Source of the DNA: Minwuiaceae bacterium
GTDB lineage: Bacteria > Pseudomonadota > Alphaproteobacteria > Minwuiales > Minwuiaceae
Direction of reading: 5' to 3'
Assembly: GCA_028278525.1 (NCBI GenBank)
Contig: JANQEE010000039.1
Coordinates: 144,157-208,156 of the forward strand
Length of the DNA: 64,000 nucleotides
This document shows positions 25,967 through 34,469 of this stretch, one piece after another. Below the pieces are notes generated by a model, which was not told the DNA's origin, did not search any database, and worked only from the letters and a program-made list of their open reading frames with translations. The position numbers were made by a program, and so were the translations under genes. Position 1 is the stretch's first letter. Every line of letters begins with the position of its first letter.

Positions 25967-28900
25967 TTGTATCTCGACCGACGGCTTTGGGCTTTCACCG
26001 AGGGCGTGCGCCTCCGCATCGCCTGGGCGGTATTGATCGGCCTGTTCGCCGCCGCTGCGGGCATCGCGCGGCTTGCTCTGCTCGGCTGGCTGATCGCCAA
26101 GATCTTCCAGGGCACCCCGGTAAGCGACCTGCTGGCGCCTATTGCTATCGTCGCGGCGGCCATGCTGCTGCGCGGCGCGCTGGAATATTGGCGCAACATG
26201 GTCGCGCACGAGACCGCGGCAATGGTTCAGCTCCATATCCGGCGGCAGCTATACGACAAGGTCGTCGCCCTTGGCCCCGCTCATTTCGGGCTGACCCGCA
26301 CCGGCGATGTCATCCTGTCGATGGTCGATGGCGTCGAACAACTGGAGACTTTCTTCGGCCGCTACCTGCCGCAGATCTTCGTGGCCGGGCTGACCCCAAT
26401 CGCGATCTTCGTCTTCGTCGCTTTCCTCGACCTGCCCGTGGCCGCGGTTCTGCTGGCCTTCGCCCTGATCACGCTGATCGCGCCTTCAGCCTTCCATCAT
26501 TGGGACCGCAAGAACAGCACCGCCCGGCAGAAAGCCTACGCCGCCTTCGGCGCCGAGTTTCTGGATTCGATCCAGGGCCTCGCCACCCTGAAAGCCTTCG
26601 GCCAGAGCGCCGAACGCGCCAAGCTGCTGGCGGGCAAGGCACACGACCTGTTCCGCACCACCATGTGGGTGCTGGCGACCAATTCGCTGTCCCGTGGCAT
26701 CACCGATACGGGTATCGCGGTCGGCGTCGCCGCGACGCTTGGCCTCGGCGCCTACCGCGTCACCACAGGCGGCATGAGCCTGGAGGTCCTCCTGGTCATC
26801 CTGATGATGGGGATCGAGGTCTACCGGCCGCTGCGAGACCTGCGCGCCCTGCTGCACGAAGGCATGGTCGGCCAGTCCGCCGCCATCGGCGTCTTTTCGA
26901 TCCTCGAATCCGTGCCTGCCATCGACGATGCCGCCGCGCGGAACACTCCATCGGCCGAGCTTGCGCCGACCATCGACGTAGAGAATGTCGTCTTCGCCTA
27001 TCCCGGCGGCCGCCGGCCGGCGCATGATGGCCTCTCCTTCCGGGCCGCGGCAGGCGAACGGATCGGCATCGTCGGGCCGAGCGGTTCCGGCAAGTCCTCC
27101 ATCGTCCGCTTGCTGCTTCGGCTGTATGACCCGCAGCAGGGCAGCATAAAGATCGGCGGTCAGGACCTCCGCGACCTCGGCCTGGAACACATCCGCAGCC
27201 AACTCGCGGTGGTCAACCAGGACACCTATCTGTTCCACGGCACTGTCGAAGAGAACCTGCGTCTCGGCAAACCCGATGCCACCGAGCAGGAACTGGAGGC
27301 CGCCGCCCGCGCCGCCAACGCCCATGACTTCATCCGCGGCCTGCCGCAGGGCTATCGGACGGTGGTCGGAGAGCGCGGCATCCGCCTTTCCGGTGGCCAG
27401 CGCCAGCGTGTCGCCATCGCCCGCGCCCTGCTGCGCGACGCCCCTATCCTGGTCTTGGACGAGGCGCTCTCGGCGGTCGATTCCGAGAACGAGGCGGTCA
27501 TCCAGCAGGCGCTTGACCGGCTGATGCAGGGCCGCACCACCGTGATCTTCGCCCACCGGCTGTCCAGCGTGATCGACTGCGACCGCATCCTGGTGCTCGG
27601 CGACGGCCGCGTGGTCGAAAGCGGCAGCCACAAGGAACTGCTGGCCAAGCAGGGCGCCTATGCCCGGCTGATGGCCGGCCAGGTTCAGGAAGCCGAGACG
27701 GAAGAGCTGATCGATATCGGCGCCCGCCCGCTCACCGACCAGGACGTGGAGCGGCTGGACCACACGGTGGACGAGATAGAACCGTCGGATTCCATCCTGC
27801 GTGCGGAAGGCATGGGCTGGGTCCGCGCGACCGGCGCGCTGCTCCGCCTCGCCGCGCCGTGGACAGGCAAGCTGACCCTGACCTTCCTGTTCGGCGTCAC
27901 CCGCGTGGTGGCGTTGATCGGCGTCGGCGTGCTCGGCGCCCTGATCGTGGCCGCGGTAAAGAACGGCGACCCTTACGGCGGCCTGCTGATCGCACTGCTA
28001 ATCGTTGCGCCTCTGGCCGGCATCCTGCACTGGTTGGAATCCTGGCTGGCCCACGACATGGCGTTCCGGCTGCTGGCGGAGATGCGGATCGACCTGTTCA
28101 ACAAGCTCGACCGGCTCGCGCCCGCCTACCTGTTGCGGCGGCGCACCGGCGACTTGGTGGCGATGGCGACCCAGGATGTCGAAACCGTCGAGTTCTTCTT
28201 CGCCCACACCATCGCGCCGGCCTTTGTCGCAGTGCTGATCCCGGCGGTCGTACTGGCCACCCTCGCGGCGTTCGGCTGGCCCATGGCGCTCGCCCTGCTG
28301 CCGTTCCTCGCCTTCGTCGCGCTCAGCCCGATCGTCATGCGCAAGCGGATCGACCGTCTCGGCTCCCGCGCCCGCGAAGCGCTCGGCGAACTTAACGCCC
28401 ACGCCGTCGATACCGTGCAGGGCCTGGCCGAGGTCGTCGCCTTTCAGGAAGCGAAGCGGCGCGGCGGCGTTTTCGTCGATCTGATCCGGCGCCATCACCG
28501 CCTCCGGCTGCCGTTCTTCCGCGACCTGACGGCACAGATGGCGATGCTGGAGGTGGCGACCGGCCTCGGCGGTCTGGCCATCGTAGTGACCGGCGCGTTG
28601 CTGGCCACCGCCGGCCAGTTGGATAGCGGCCTGCTGCCGTTGCTTACCTTGCTGGCCATGTCGGCCTTCCTGCCGGTCTCGGAAATCGCCTCCATTGGCC
28701 GGCAGCTTGCCGACACCCTCGGCGCCACCCGGCGGCTCTATCAGGTGCATGACGAACCGGTCCCCGTCGCCGACGGACCGGGCGTATCGGTGACGGTCGA
28801 CGGCGACGCCGCGGCGCTGGGCCTGAAGGCCGTCGACTTCACCTATCCCGGTACCGTTCAACCGGCGCTCAGCCACGTTACCCTGTCGGTTCCCGCCGGC

Positions 28901-29560
28901 GCGACGGCGGCCCTGGTCGGCGCATCCGGCGCCGGCAAAACCACGCTGGCGCATATGCTGATGCGCTATTGGGACCCGGATACCGGCCTGGTTCGGATGC
29001 AGGGCCACGACCTCCGCGACTACCGCCTGGACGAACTGCGCGGCCGGATCGCGCTGGTCGCCCAGGATACCTACCTGTTCAACGACACCTTGCGCGCCAA
29101 CATCCTGATCGCCCGGCCGTCGGCGACCGACGCCGACATCGAAGACGCCGTACACCGCGCCGCGCTGGACGATTTTGTGGCCACCCTGCCCGAGGGCTAC
29201 GACACCCCGGTCGGCGAACGCGGCATGCGCCTTTCCGGCGGCCAGCGCCAGCGCGTCGCCATCGCCCGCGCTTTCCTCAAGGACTCGCCCGTCCTTATCC
29301 TGGACGAGGCGACATCGCACCTGGACGCCATCAGCGAGCAGGCGGTACGCCAGGCGCTCGCCGACCTGATGGCCGACCGCACGACCCTGGTCATCGCCCA
29401 CCGCCTGTCGACGGTGCGCGACGCCGACCTCATCGTCGTGATGGACCAGGGCCGCGTCGCCGAGACCGGCCGCCACGCCGATCTGCTGGCCCGAAACGGC
29501 CTCTATGCCCATCTGGTGGCGCGGCAACTGGCCGGAGCGGTGGCGCCGGCGGCGGAATAG
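25967..29560 (+). CDS. Single-chain double ABC exporter (TMD-NBD-TMD-NBD)
   Basis: 1197 residues, twice the length of a normal half-transporter. The first half has about six helices (15-300) and an ATPase domain with GPSGSGKSS (about 370) and LSGGQRQRVAIARALL (about 475). The second half repeats this: helices at about 640-900, GASGAGKTT (about 984) and LSGGQRQRVAIARAFL (about 1088). The first ATPase has LVLDEALSAVD while the second has LILDEATSHLD, so both catalytic glutamates are kept. The halves resemble CydD/CydC-type or lipid exporters; the substrate is unknown. The start is a TTG; no ATG exists near the N-terminus. It follows the Rieske gene by nine bases. Confidence 0.9.
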   Translation: MYLDRRLWAFTEGVRLRIAWAVLIGLFAAAAGIARLALLGWLIAKIFQGTPVSDLLAPIAIVAAAMLLRGALEYWRNMVAHETAAMVQLHIRRQLYDKVVALGPAHFGLTRTGDVILSMVDGVEQLETFFGRYLPQIFVAGLTPIAIFVFVAFLDLPVAAVLLAFALITLIAPSAFHHWDRKNSTARQKAYAAFGAEFLDSIQGLATLKAFGQSAERAKLLAGKAHDLFRTTMWVLATNSLSRGITDTGIAVGVAATLGLGAYRVTTGGMSLEVLLVILMMGIEVYRPLRDLRALLHEGMVGQSAAIGVFSILESVPAIDDAAARNTPSAELAPTIDVENVVFAYPGGRRPAHDGLSFRAAAGERIGIVGPSGSGKSSIVRLLLRLYDPQQGSIKIGGQDLRDLGLEHIRSQLAVVNQDTYLFHGTVEENLRLGKPDATEQELEAAARAANAHDFIRGLPQGYRTVVGERGIRLSGGQRQRVAIARALLRDAPILVLDEALSAVDSENEAVIQQALDRLMQGRTTVIFAHRLSSVIDCDRILVLGDGRVVESGSHKELLAKQGAYARLMAGQVQEAETEELIDIGARPLTDQDVERLDHTVDEIEPSDSILRAEGMGWVRATGALLRLAAPWTGKLTLTFLFGVTRVVALIGVGVLGALIVAAVKNGDPYGGLLIALLIVAPLAGILHWLESWLAHDMAFRLLAEMRIDLFNKLDRLAPAYLLRRRTGDLVAMATQDVETVEFFFAHTIAPAFVAVLIPAVVLATLAAFGWPMALALLPFLAFVALSPIVMRKRIDRLGSRAREALGELNAHAVDTVQGLAEVVAFQEAKRRGGVFVDLIRRHHRLRLPFFRDLTAQMAMLEVATGLGGLAIVVTGALLATAGQLDSGLLPLLTLLAMSAFLPVSEIASIGRQLADTLGATRRLYQVHDEPVPVADGPGVSVTVDGDAAALGLKAVDFTYPGTVQPALSHVTLSVPAGATAALVGASGAGKTTLAHMLMRYWDPDTGLVRMQGHDLRDYRLDELRGRIALVAQDTYLFNDTLRANILIARPSATDADIEDAVHRAALDDFVATLPEGYDTPVGERGMRLSGGQRQRVAIARAFLKDSPVLILDEATSHLDAISEQAVRQALADLMADRTTLVIAHRLSTVRDADLIVVMDQGRVAETGRHADLLARNGLYAHLVARQLAGAVAPAAE

Positions 29561-29657
29561 CGCCCGTCAACTCGCATCACCTTGTCGCGAGCGGGCGGCC
29601 CTGAGGCTCCGAAACCGGCATGGCCGTGCCATATGATGGCGGCAGGTAAGCCGAGCC

Positions 29658-30341
29658 ATGATTTCCATCATCATTCCGACTCTCAACGAAGCGGAGAACC
29701 TGCCGCGCCTGCTTTCCCACCTGCGGGTCGAGGACGCACCTGCGGAAATCATCGTCGTCGACGGTGGCAGCGGCGATGGAACGGCGCGCATAGCCATGGA
29801 CCATGGCGTGCGCCTGTTGTCGTCCGCCGCGGGTCGTGGCCGACAGCTGGTCGCCGGGGCCGCCGCCGCCAAGGGCGACGTCCTACTGTTCCTCCACGCC
29901 GACTCCCGGTTTCCGAAAGGCGGCCTCGAACGGATTGACGCCGTCCTCGAATCCGAACCGGACATCGTCGGCGGCAACTTCCGGCTGTTGTTCGACGGCG
30001 GTGAGGCCTTCAGCACCTGGCTCAACGGCTTCTACGCCTGGATCAGAAGCCATGGCGTCTATTACGGCGATTCCGGCATCTTCGTCCGCCGCGCCGTCTA
30101 TGAGGCGATCGGCGGCATGCGCCCCCTGGCGCTGATGGAGGACTTCGACTTCACCCGCCGCCTGGAAAAGAGTGGCAAGACCTGCTGCATCCCGGACCCG
30201 CCGCTCGTCACCTCGTCGCGGCGCTTCCAATGCCGTCATCCGGCGGCCATCGTGTTCGGCTGGCTCAAGATCCATGCCCTATTCTACCTGGGCGTTCGCT
30301 CGGAAACCCTCGCCCGCCTCTACAATTCCGCGCGGCAGTAA
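29658..30341 (+). CDS. Family 2 glycosyltransferase (TIGR04283-like)
   Basis: 227 residues. The GT-A start SIIIPTLNEAENLPRLL, the nucleotide-sugar motif IIVVDGGSGDGT, GRGRQLVAGAAAAKGDVLLF and FLHADS (DxD-like) are followed by YYGDSGIFVRRAVYEAIGG and LMEDFDFTRRLEKSGK with the catalytic acidic residues. This resembles the TIGR04283 subgroup, often named from arsenosugar biosynthesis clusters. No arsM or radical SAM ArsS gene is present, so the arsenic link is only a family label. It precedes the DUF3047 and DUF547 genes. Confidence 0.88.
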   Translation: MISIIIPTLNEAENLPRLLSHLRVEDAPAEIIVVDGGSGDGTARIAMDHGVRLLSSAAGRGRQLVAGAAAAKGDVLLFLHADSRFPKGGLERIDAVLESEPDIVGGNFRLLFDGGEAFSTWLNGFYAWIRSHGVYYGDSGIFVRRAVYEAIGGMRPLALMEDFDFTRRLEKSGKTCCIPDPPLVTSSRRFQCRHPAAIVFGWLKIHALFYLGVRSETLARLYNSARQ

Positions 30342-30442
30342 CGAACCTCGCGCAATCGTGCGTCCCATTTGATTGGTCCGGGCGGGCGCGCCAATCCATC
30401 TCTTGATCGGAGGCAATCGGCCTTTCGGCAAGGGGATTAACT

Positions 30443-31132
30443 TTGTTCAGCTCAGCCCGAATTTCCATGTTCGCCGGACTCGTCATGGCCGGACTGGCTG
30501 CGATGGCGAATGCTTCGGCGGCTTCAACGCCCGAGGGCTGGACTACGCTGACCTTGCCCGGCAAAGCCGCGACGCGGTTTACAAGGGCCGAAGACGGCTC
30601 CATCGCGATCAAGGCGGATAACAGCGCCGCCTTCCTGTTTCGCACCGTCCCGGAAGACGACGCGATGCGGCGGTTCCTGACCTGGCGTTGGCGCGTGGAT
30701 GCCGCGATGGCGCCGACCGACCTGGCATTGAAAGGCGCCGACGATCGCCCGCTCGCCTTGCACGTTTTCTTCCCGGCAGACCCGGACCGCCAGAGTGTCT
30801 GGCAAAAGCTCGCGCAAGGTCTGCGCGCCAAGGTCGCCGGCGCGCCGTTTTCCGGCAAGGTGCTCACCTATGTGTGGGGCGGCACACAGCCGAACGGCGC
30901 CAGACTGGCGAACCCCTACCTGAAATCGGACGGCATGGTTGTCGTCCTGCGCTCCGGGCGCACGGCGCAAGGCACATGGCTGACCGAGAAAATCGACTTC
31001 GCCGCCGACTTCGAAAATGCCTTCGGCTATCGGCCGCCCAAACCCGCTTATATCGCGCTTTCGGCGGACGCCGACGACACAGCCGGCCGCAGCATGGGCG
31101 CCGTCGCCGACATTCGCTTCACGGATCAATGA
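30443..31132 (+). CDS. DUF3047 domain protein, periplasmic
   Basis: 229 residues from a TTG at 30443, chosen because AAGGGG lies seven bases before it; ATG 30467 is an alternative. A signal peptide covers about residues 1-26 (FAGLVMAGLAAMANASA). The rest matches DUF3047: FLTWRWRVD, LALHVFFP and LTYVWGGTQPNGARLANPYL, with a jelly-roll-like strand pattern. Function is not established; carbohydrate binding is possible from its fold. The stop overlaps the start of the DUF547 gene (ATGA), so they are coupled. Confidence 0.85.
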   Translation: MFSSARISMFAGLVMAGLAAMANASAASTPEGWTTLTLPGKAATRFTRAEDGSIAIKADNSAAFLFRTVPEDDAMRRFLTWRWRVDAAMAPTDLALKGADDRPLALHVFFPADPDRQSVWQKLAQGLRAKVAGAPFSGKVLTYVWGGTQPNGARLANPYLKSDGMVVVLRSGRTAQGTWLTEKIDFAADFENAFGYRPPKPAYIALSADADDTAGRSMGAVADIRFTDQ

Positions 31133-32034
31133 CAATATCTGGAATGAGAACGATGCCTCACGTCAGTGTCGCCTTCAGATTTATTCCCATGGTCCCGATG
31201 GTCTTGGCAGCCATCGCGATCCTTTCCGCCCCGGTCAATGCCGGCGCGCTGGAGGCCCTGTTCGCACCGAAGGCAAAGCTTTGGGACCGCTGGACGGCGC
31301 ATGACCCGGCGTCGACGGCGACCATCGACCACGCGGACTGGGACAGGTTCCTCGCCGCCTACGTCGTGCCCGACCGATCCGGCGTCAATCGCGTCGCCTA
31401 CGGCCGTGTCACGGCCGCCGACAGGCAGACGCTGGATGCCTATATCGACCGGCTCGCCGCTCTGCCGATCTCCGACTACAGCCGGCCGGAGCAATTCGCC
31501 TATTGGATCAACCTGTACAACGCGCTGACCGTCCAGGTCGTGCTGGACCATTACCCCGTCGCCAGCATTCGCGACATCGACATTTCGCCGGGCTTGTTTG
31601 CCGACGGTCCGTGGAGCAAGTCCTTGTTGAAGATCGAAGGGGAGCGCGTTTCCCTGAATGATATCGAGCATCGCATCCTGCGCCCGATCTGGCGCGATCC
31701 CCGAATCCATTACGGCGTGAATTGCGCGTCGATCGGCTGTCCCAATCTGCTGCAATCCGCGTTCACGGCGAAGAACATCGACGCCAAGCTCGACACGGCG
31801 GCGCGCGACTACGTCAATCATCCGCGCGGCTGGTATGCGAAGGAGGACGGCCGTATTGTCGTCTCCAGCATCTATGTCTGGTTCAAGCCGGATTTCGGCC
31901 GCAGCGACGCCGACGTGATCGCGCATCTGAAAAAATATTCGACGCCGGAGCGCGCGGCGGCGTTGGAAGCCGCCGACGGCATCGCCGACGACGGTTACGA
32001 CTGGACCTTGAACGATATCGCCAATTCGTCCTGA
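31129..32034 (+). CDS. DUF547 domain protein, exported
   Basis: 301 residues if started at the ATG overlapping the previous stop; ATGs at 31144 and 31153 are alternatives, the last having GGAATGAG before it. An N-terminal signal segment (FIPMVPMVLAAIAILSAPVN) is followed by the DUF547 domain: FAYWINLYNALTVQVVLDHY, LNDIEHRILRPIWRDPRIHY and GVNCASIGCPNLL, with the two conserved cysteines. The role is unknown, though the motif pattern suggests an enzyme. It is coupled to DUF3047 and lies downstream of the glycosyltransferase, a grouping that suggests envelope modification. Confidence 0.85.
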   Translation: MTISGMRTMPHVSVAFRFIPMVPMVLAAIAILSAPVNAGALEALFAPKAKLWDRWTAHDPASTATIDHADWDRFLAAYVVPDRSGVNRVAYGRVTAADRQTLDAYIDRLAALPISDYSRPEQFAYWINLYNALTVQVVLDHYPVASIRDIDISPGLFADGPWSKSLLKIEGERVSLNDIEHRILRPIWRDPRIHYGVNCASIGCPNLLQSAFTAKNIDAKLDTAARDYVNHPRGWYAKEDGRIVVSSIYVWFKPDFGRSDADVIAHLKKYSTPERAAALEAADGIADDGYDWTLNDIANSS

Positions 32035-32042
32035 CGTCCCGA

Positions 32043-32267
32043 TCAGTCGAGTTCGAGGCTTCGGCCCGACGTCGACACGCTTTGCCGCTCTGCCAGGGCG
32101 ATCAGTTCTTCCACCGACTTTTGCGCGTCGGCTTCCGGCAGGTCCGGATGTCGGCTGCGGTACACGGCAAGCGCCAGCAGAAAGGCAGGCCGGTCCGATT
32201 TTCCGGGCTCGTGAAGCGAGTGATAGACGTCGGCGACCGCCTGAAAATCCTCATCCGAATTCGGCAT
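32043..32267 (-). CDS. Small hypothetical protein (74 residues)
   Basis: An acidic helical protein beginning MPNSDEDFQAVADVYHSLHE, with no cysteines, signal or membrane segment. The ATG has AAAGGATGG upstream, and the composition looks coding. It is convergent with the DUF547 gene, nine bases away. No family recognised. Confidence 0.6.
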   Translation of the reverse strand: MPNSDEDFQAVADVYHSLHEPGKSDRPAFLLALAVYRSRHPDLPEADAQKSVEELIALAERQSVSTSGRSLELD

Positions 32268-32399
32268 GGCTCCATCCTTTCGCGGCCAGCTCTGTTGACT
32301 GACGCCATGGTGGAACCTCGATGTTTAAGGCGCGGTAAACGAGCCGATCATTCCCGCGATTTGGCAATTGGTTACCGCAAAGTGAATCGAACGGCCCGC

Positions 32400-32786
32400 T
32401 TAAGTCCCTGGATCGAAAAAGCTCACATGAGCGGCAACCACCTTCCAGCCTTCCGGCAACCGGAGCCAGGTCTGGCTCTGCCGTCCCTCCTTTCCGGTTT
32501 CCTTGCGGCGGAACTCGGTATTGGCGGTGGCAAAATCGCGTCCATAGGTGGTGATCACCGTCTTCATCAACTCGCGGTCGACCGCAGCCGTGCGCGGCGC
32601 GGCGCGAAACGCCGCGATCTCCTTGTGGCCGTACAGGTTTTCATGCAACCCGTAGCGCAGCGTCAGCGGGTTGTCCCAGAAGCTGTCGTTCATCACGGCG
32701 CCGTCGTTTTCCATCAGCCCCTTCTCATAGCGCTCGAACGCGGCGGTTACTTCCGCCACGACTTCCGGGATGTTGATCTCATACAT
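32400..32786 (-). CDS. atzH: AtzH/HpxZ-like protein (DUF3225, NTF2-like fold)
   Basis: 128 residues from ATG 32786, whose upstream frame to 32942 is antisense-like and ignored. The sequence [38 protein letters not shown] and [18 protein letters not shown] is the AtzH/HpxZ NTF2-like family. Such proteins accompany AtzE-type amidases in carboxybiuret/oxalurate-type pathways and have been described as auxiliary hydrolases. It overlaps the end of the amidase gene by eight bases. Symbol is by family only. Confidence 0.88.
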   Translation of the reverse strand: MYEINIPEVVAEVTAAFERYEKGLMENDGAVMNDSFWDNPLTLRYGLHENLYGHKEIAAFRAAPRTAAVDRELMKTVITTYGRDFATANTEFRRKETGKEGRQSQTWLRLPEGWKVVAAHVSFFDPGT

Positions 32787-34185
32787 GGGAACTCTCCTCG
32801 AACTCTGGAACGGATGCGGATGCGACACCTGACGCTTCCAGCGCCGCCGCAACGCGCAGCGCATCCGCCTCGCGCCACGGCGCCGCGATAACCTGAACGC
32901 CGATCGGCAACGGGCCGACTGTCGCGACCGGCACGACGACAATCGGTAAGCCGATGAACGACAACGGCTGCGTATAGATGCCGACGCTCGGCCGCTTCGG
33001 CACTTCGACGCCGTCGAGCGTGATGGTTTCCCTGCCGATCTCCGGCGCGACGCAGGGCGTCGCCGGGGCCAGGATGATGTCGACCTCGCGAAACAACGCG
33101 AGCACCCGGTCGCGGTACCAGCGCCGGAACCGCTGCGCCTGTAAATACCAGTTGGACGGCGTCATGGCGCCGGCCAGCAATCGGTCGCGGATCAGCGGAT
33201 CGAAATCGCCCGGCCGTTTGCGCAGATTGGCGAGATGCAGGTTGCCGCTTTCCGTCGTCGTCATAACAAAGGCGCCGGCACGGGCACGCGCCGATTCCGG
33301 CAGCTCGACTTGCTTGCTCACACCCAACGCTTTGGCAATCTGTCCGACCGCGGCGGCAGCCTCCGGCTCGCCGCCTTTGGTGAAGTAGCCGCCGGCAACG
33401 GCGAGGCGCAGATCTCCGACTCCCTCGTCCAACGATGCGGTCGCACGCTCGACCGGGCGCGGCGTGCAGACCGGATCGCTTGGATCGGGTCCCTGCAAAA
33501 CGTCGTAGAGCGCGGCAAGATCGCCGACCGACCGCGCGAACGGGCCGATATGATCCAGGCTCGCCGCAAATAGGAAAACGCCGGCCCGGCTGAGCCGCCC
33601 GTAAGTCGGCTTCAAGCCGAAGATGCCGCAGAACGAGGCCGGCACCCGGATCGAGCCGTTGGTATCGGTGCCGAGCGAGACCGGCGTCAGTCCGGCCGCG
33701 ACGGCGGCGGCCGAGCCGCCCGACGACCCGCCGGCCACGCGCTCCCGGCCATGCGGATTGCGCGTCGGCCCGTAGTGCGAGTTCTCCGTGGTGAATCCAT
33801 AGGCGTATTCGTCCATGTTCGCCGCACCCAGCAGCACGGCGCCGGCATCGTGCAGCCTGGTCACGGCCGTTGCGTCGGATGCCGCCGGCGGGTTGTCCGC
33901 GTTGATGCGGGACCCGGCCAGCGTCGTCAGTCCGCGCACATCGAACAGGTTCTTGACCACATAGGGCACGCCCGCCAACGGGCCGAGGTCGCCGCCGCGC
34001 GCCCGTAACGCGTCGACCGCGGCAGCCTCGGCCAGTGCCCGGTCCGCCGTCACCTCGGTCAGGCAATTGAATTGTTCGTTGCGGGCCACGATACGATCCA
34101 GCGCCGCTCGCGCGACTTCCGCCGCCGACACGTCGCCGCGGCGAACCTGCGCGGCAATTTCAGTGGCCGTGGCCGTTTCAATCAT
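32779..34185 (-). CDS. atzE: AtzE-family amidase
   Basis: 468 residues. The amidase-signature triad is visible: catalytic lysine in [11 protein letters not shown], cis-serine in [14 protein letters not shown], and nucleophile serine in [15 protein letters not shown]. AtzE hydrolyses 1-carboxybiuret in cyanuric acid degradation and needs the small subunit AtzG; the related HpxY acts in oxalurate metabolism. The start overlaps the DUF4089 (AtzG-like) stop by four bases and the end overlaps the atzH-like gene, so all three are co-translated. No cyanuric acid hydrolase (AtzD) or allophanate hydrolase is in the window, so the substrate remains open. Confidence 0.92.
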   Translation of the reverse strand: MIETATATEIAAQVRRGDVSAAEVARAALDRIVARNEQFNCLTEVTADRALAEAAAVDALRARGGDLGPLAGVPYVVKNLFDVRGLTTLAGSRINADNPPAASDATAVTRLHDAGAVLLGAANMDEYAYGFTTENSHYGPTRNPHGRERVAGGSSGGSAAAVAAGLTPVSLGTDTNGSIRVPASFCGIFGLKPTYGRLSRAGVFLFAASLDHIGPFARSVGDLAALYDVLQGPDPSDPVCTPRPVERATASLDEGVGDLRLAVAGGYFTKGGEPEAAAAVGQIAKALGVSKQVELPESARARAGAFVMTTTESGNLHLANLRKRPGDFDPLIRDRLLAGAMTPSNWYLQAQRFRRWYRDRVLALFREVDIILAPATPCVAPEIGRETITLDGVEVPKRPSVGIYTQPLSFIGLPIVVVPVATVGPLPIGVQVIAAPWREADALRVAAALEASGVASASVPEFEESSHV

Positions 34186-34388
34186 CGTTCGCCCGCGACG
34201 CCGGGATCGAACACGAATGCCGGCTCCAGGTCCACCGGCAGTGGGAAGTCCATCACCAGGTCTGCGATCTCGGCGGTGCGCACCATGTTGGCGATCACCC
34301 CGTCGCGGTGCGCCGGGTCCAGGTCGAGGCCCAGCGCCGCGGCCATCTGGTCGACATAATCCGCCGCTTGGTCTTCTGTCATGTTCAT
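34182..34388 (-). CDS. atzG: AtzG/HpxX-like small amidase subunit (DUF4089)
   Basis: 68 residues beginning MNMTEDQAADYVDQMAAALG, followed by a LDLDPAHRDGVIANMVRTAE core and a DFPLPVDLEPAFVFDP tail, the usual AtzG/DUF4089 layout. AtzG is needed to stabilise AtzE and sits over its active site. ATG 34388 is preferred because AGGGGAACGG precedes it. The next gene starts within its stop codon. Divergent from qhpG with an 81-bp shared promoter region. Confidence 0.88.
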   Translation of the reverse strand: MNMTEDQAADYVDQMAAALGLDLDPAHRDGVIANMVRTAEIADLVMDFPLPVDLEPAFVFDPGVAGER

Positions 34389-34469
34389 CCGTTCCCCTGG
34401 CGACGCTGCCATTTAACAGGGGATTTGCCGCGCGCGCCATATACCCCGGCGGCGCTATAGTGCGCTGCC

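Noticed and set aside
27998..29527. 509-codon antisense frame over the ABC exporter
   Set aside because: The plus strand carries complete ABC motifs. The antisense product is low-complexity, rich in G, Q, V and R.
25967..29560. CydDC cysteine/glutathione exporter
   Set aside because: The first half resembles CydD but the protein is a single chain and no cytochrome bd genes are near, so the specific name was not used.
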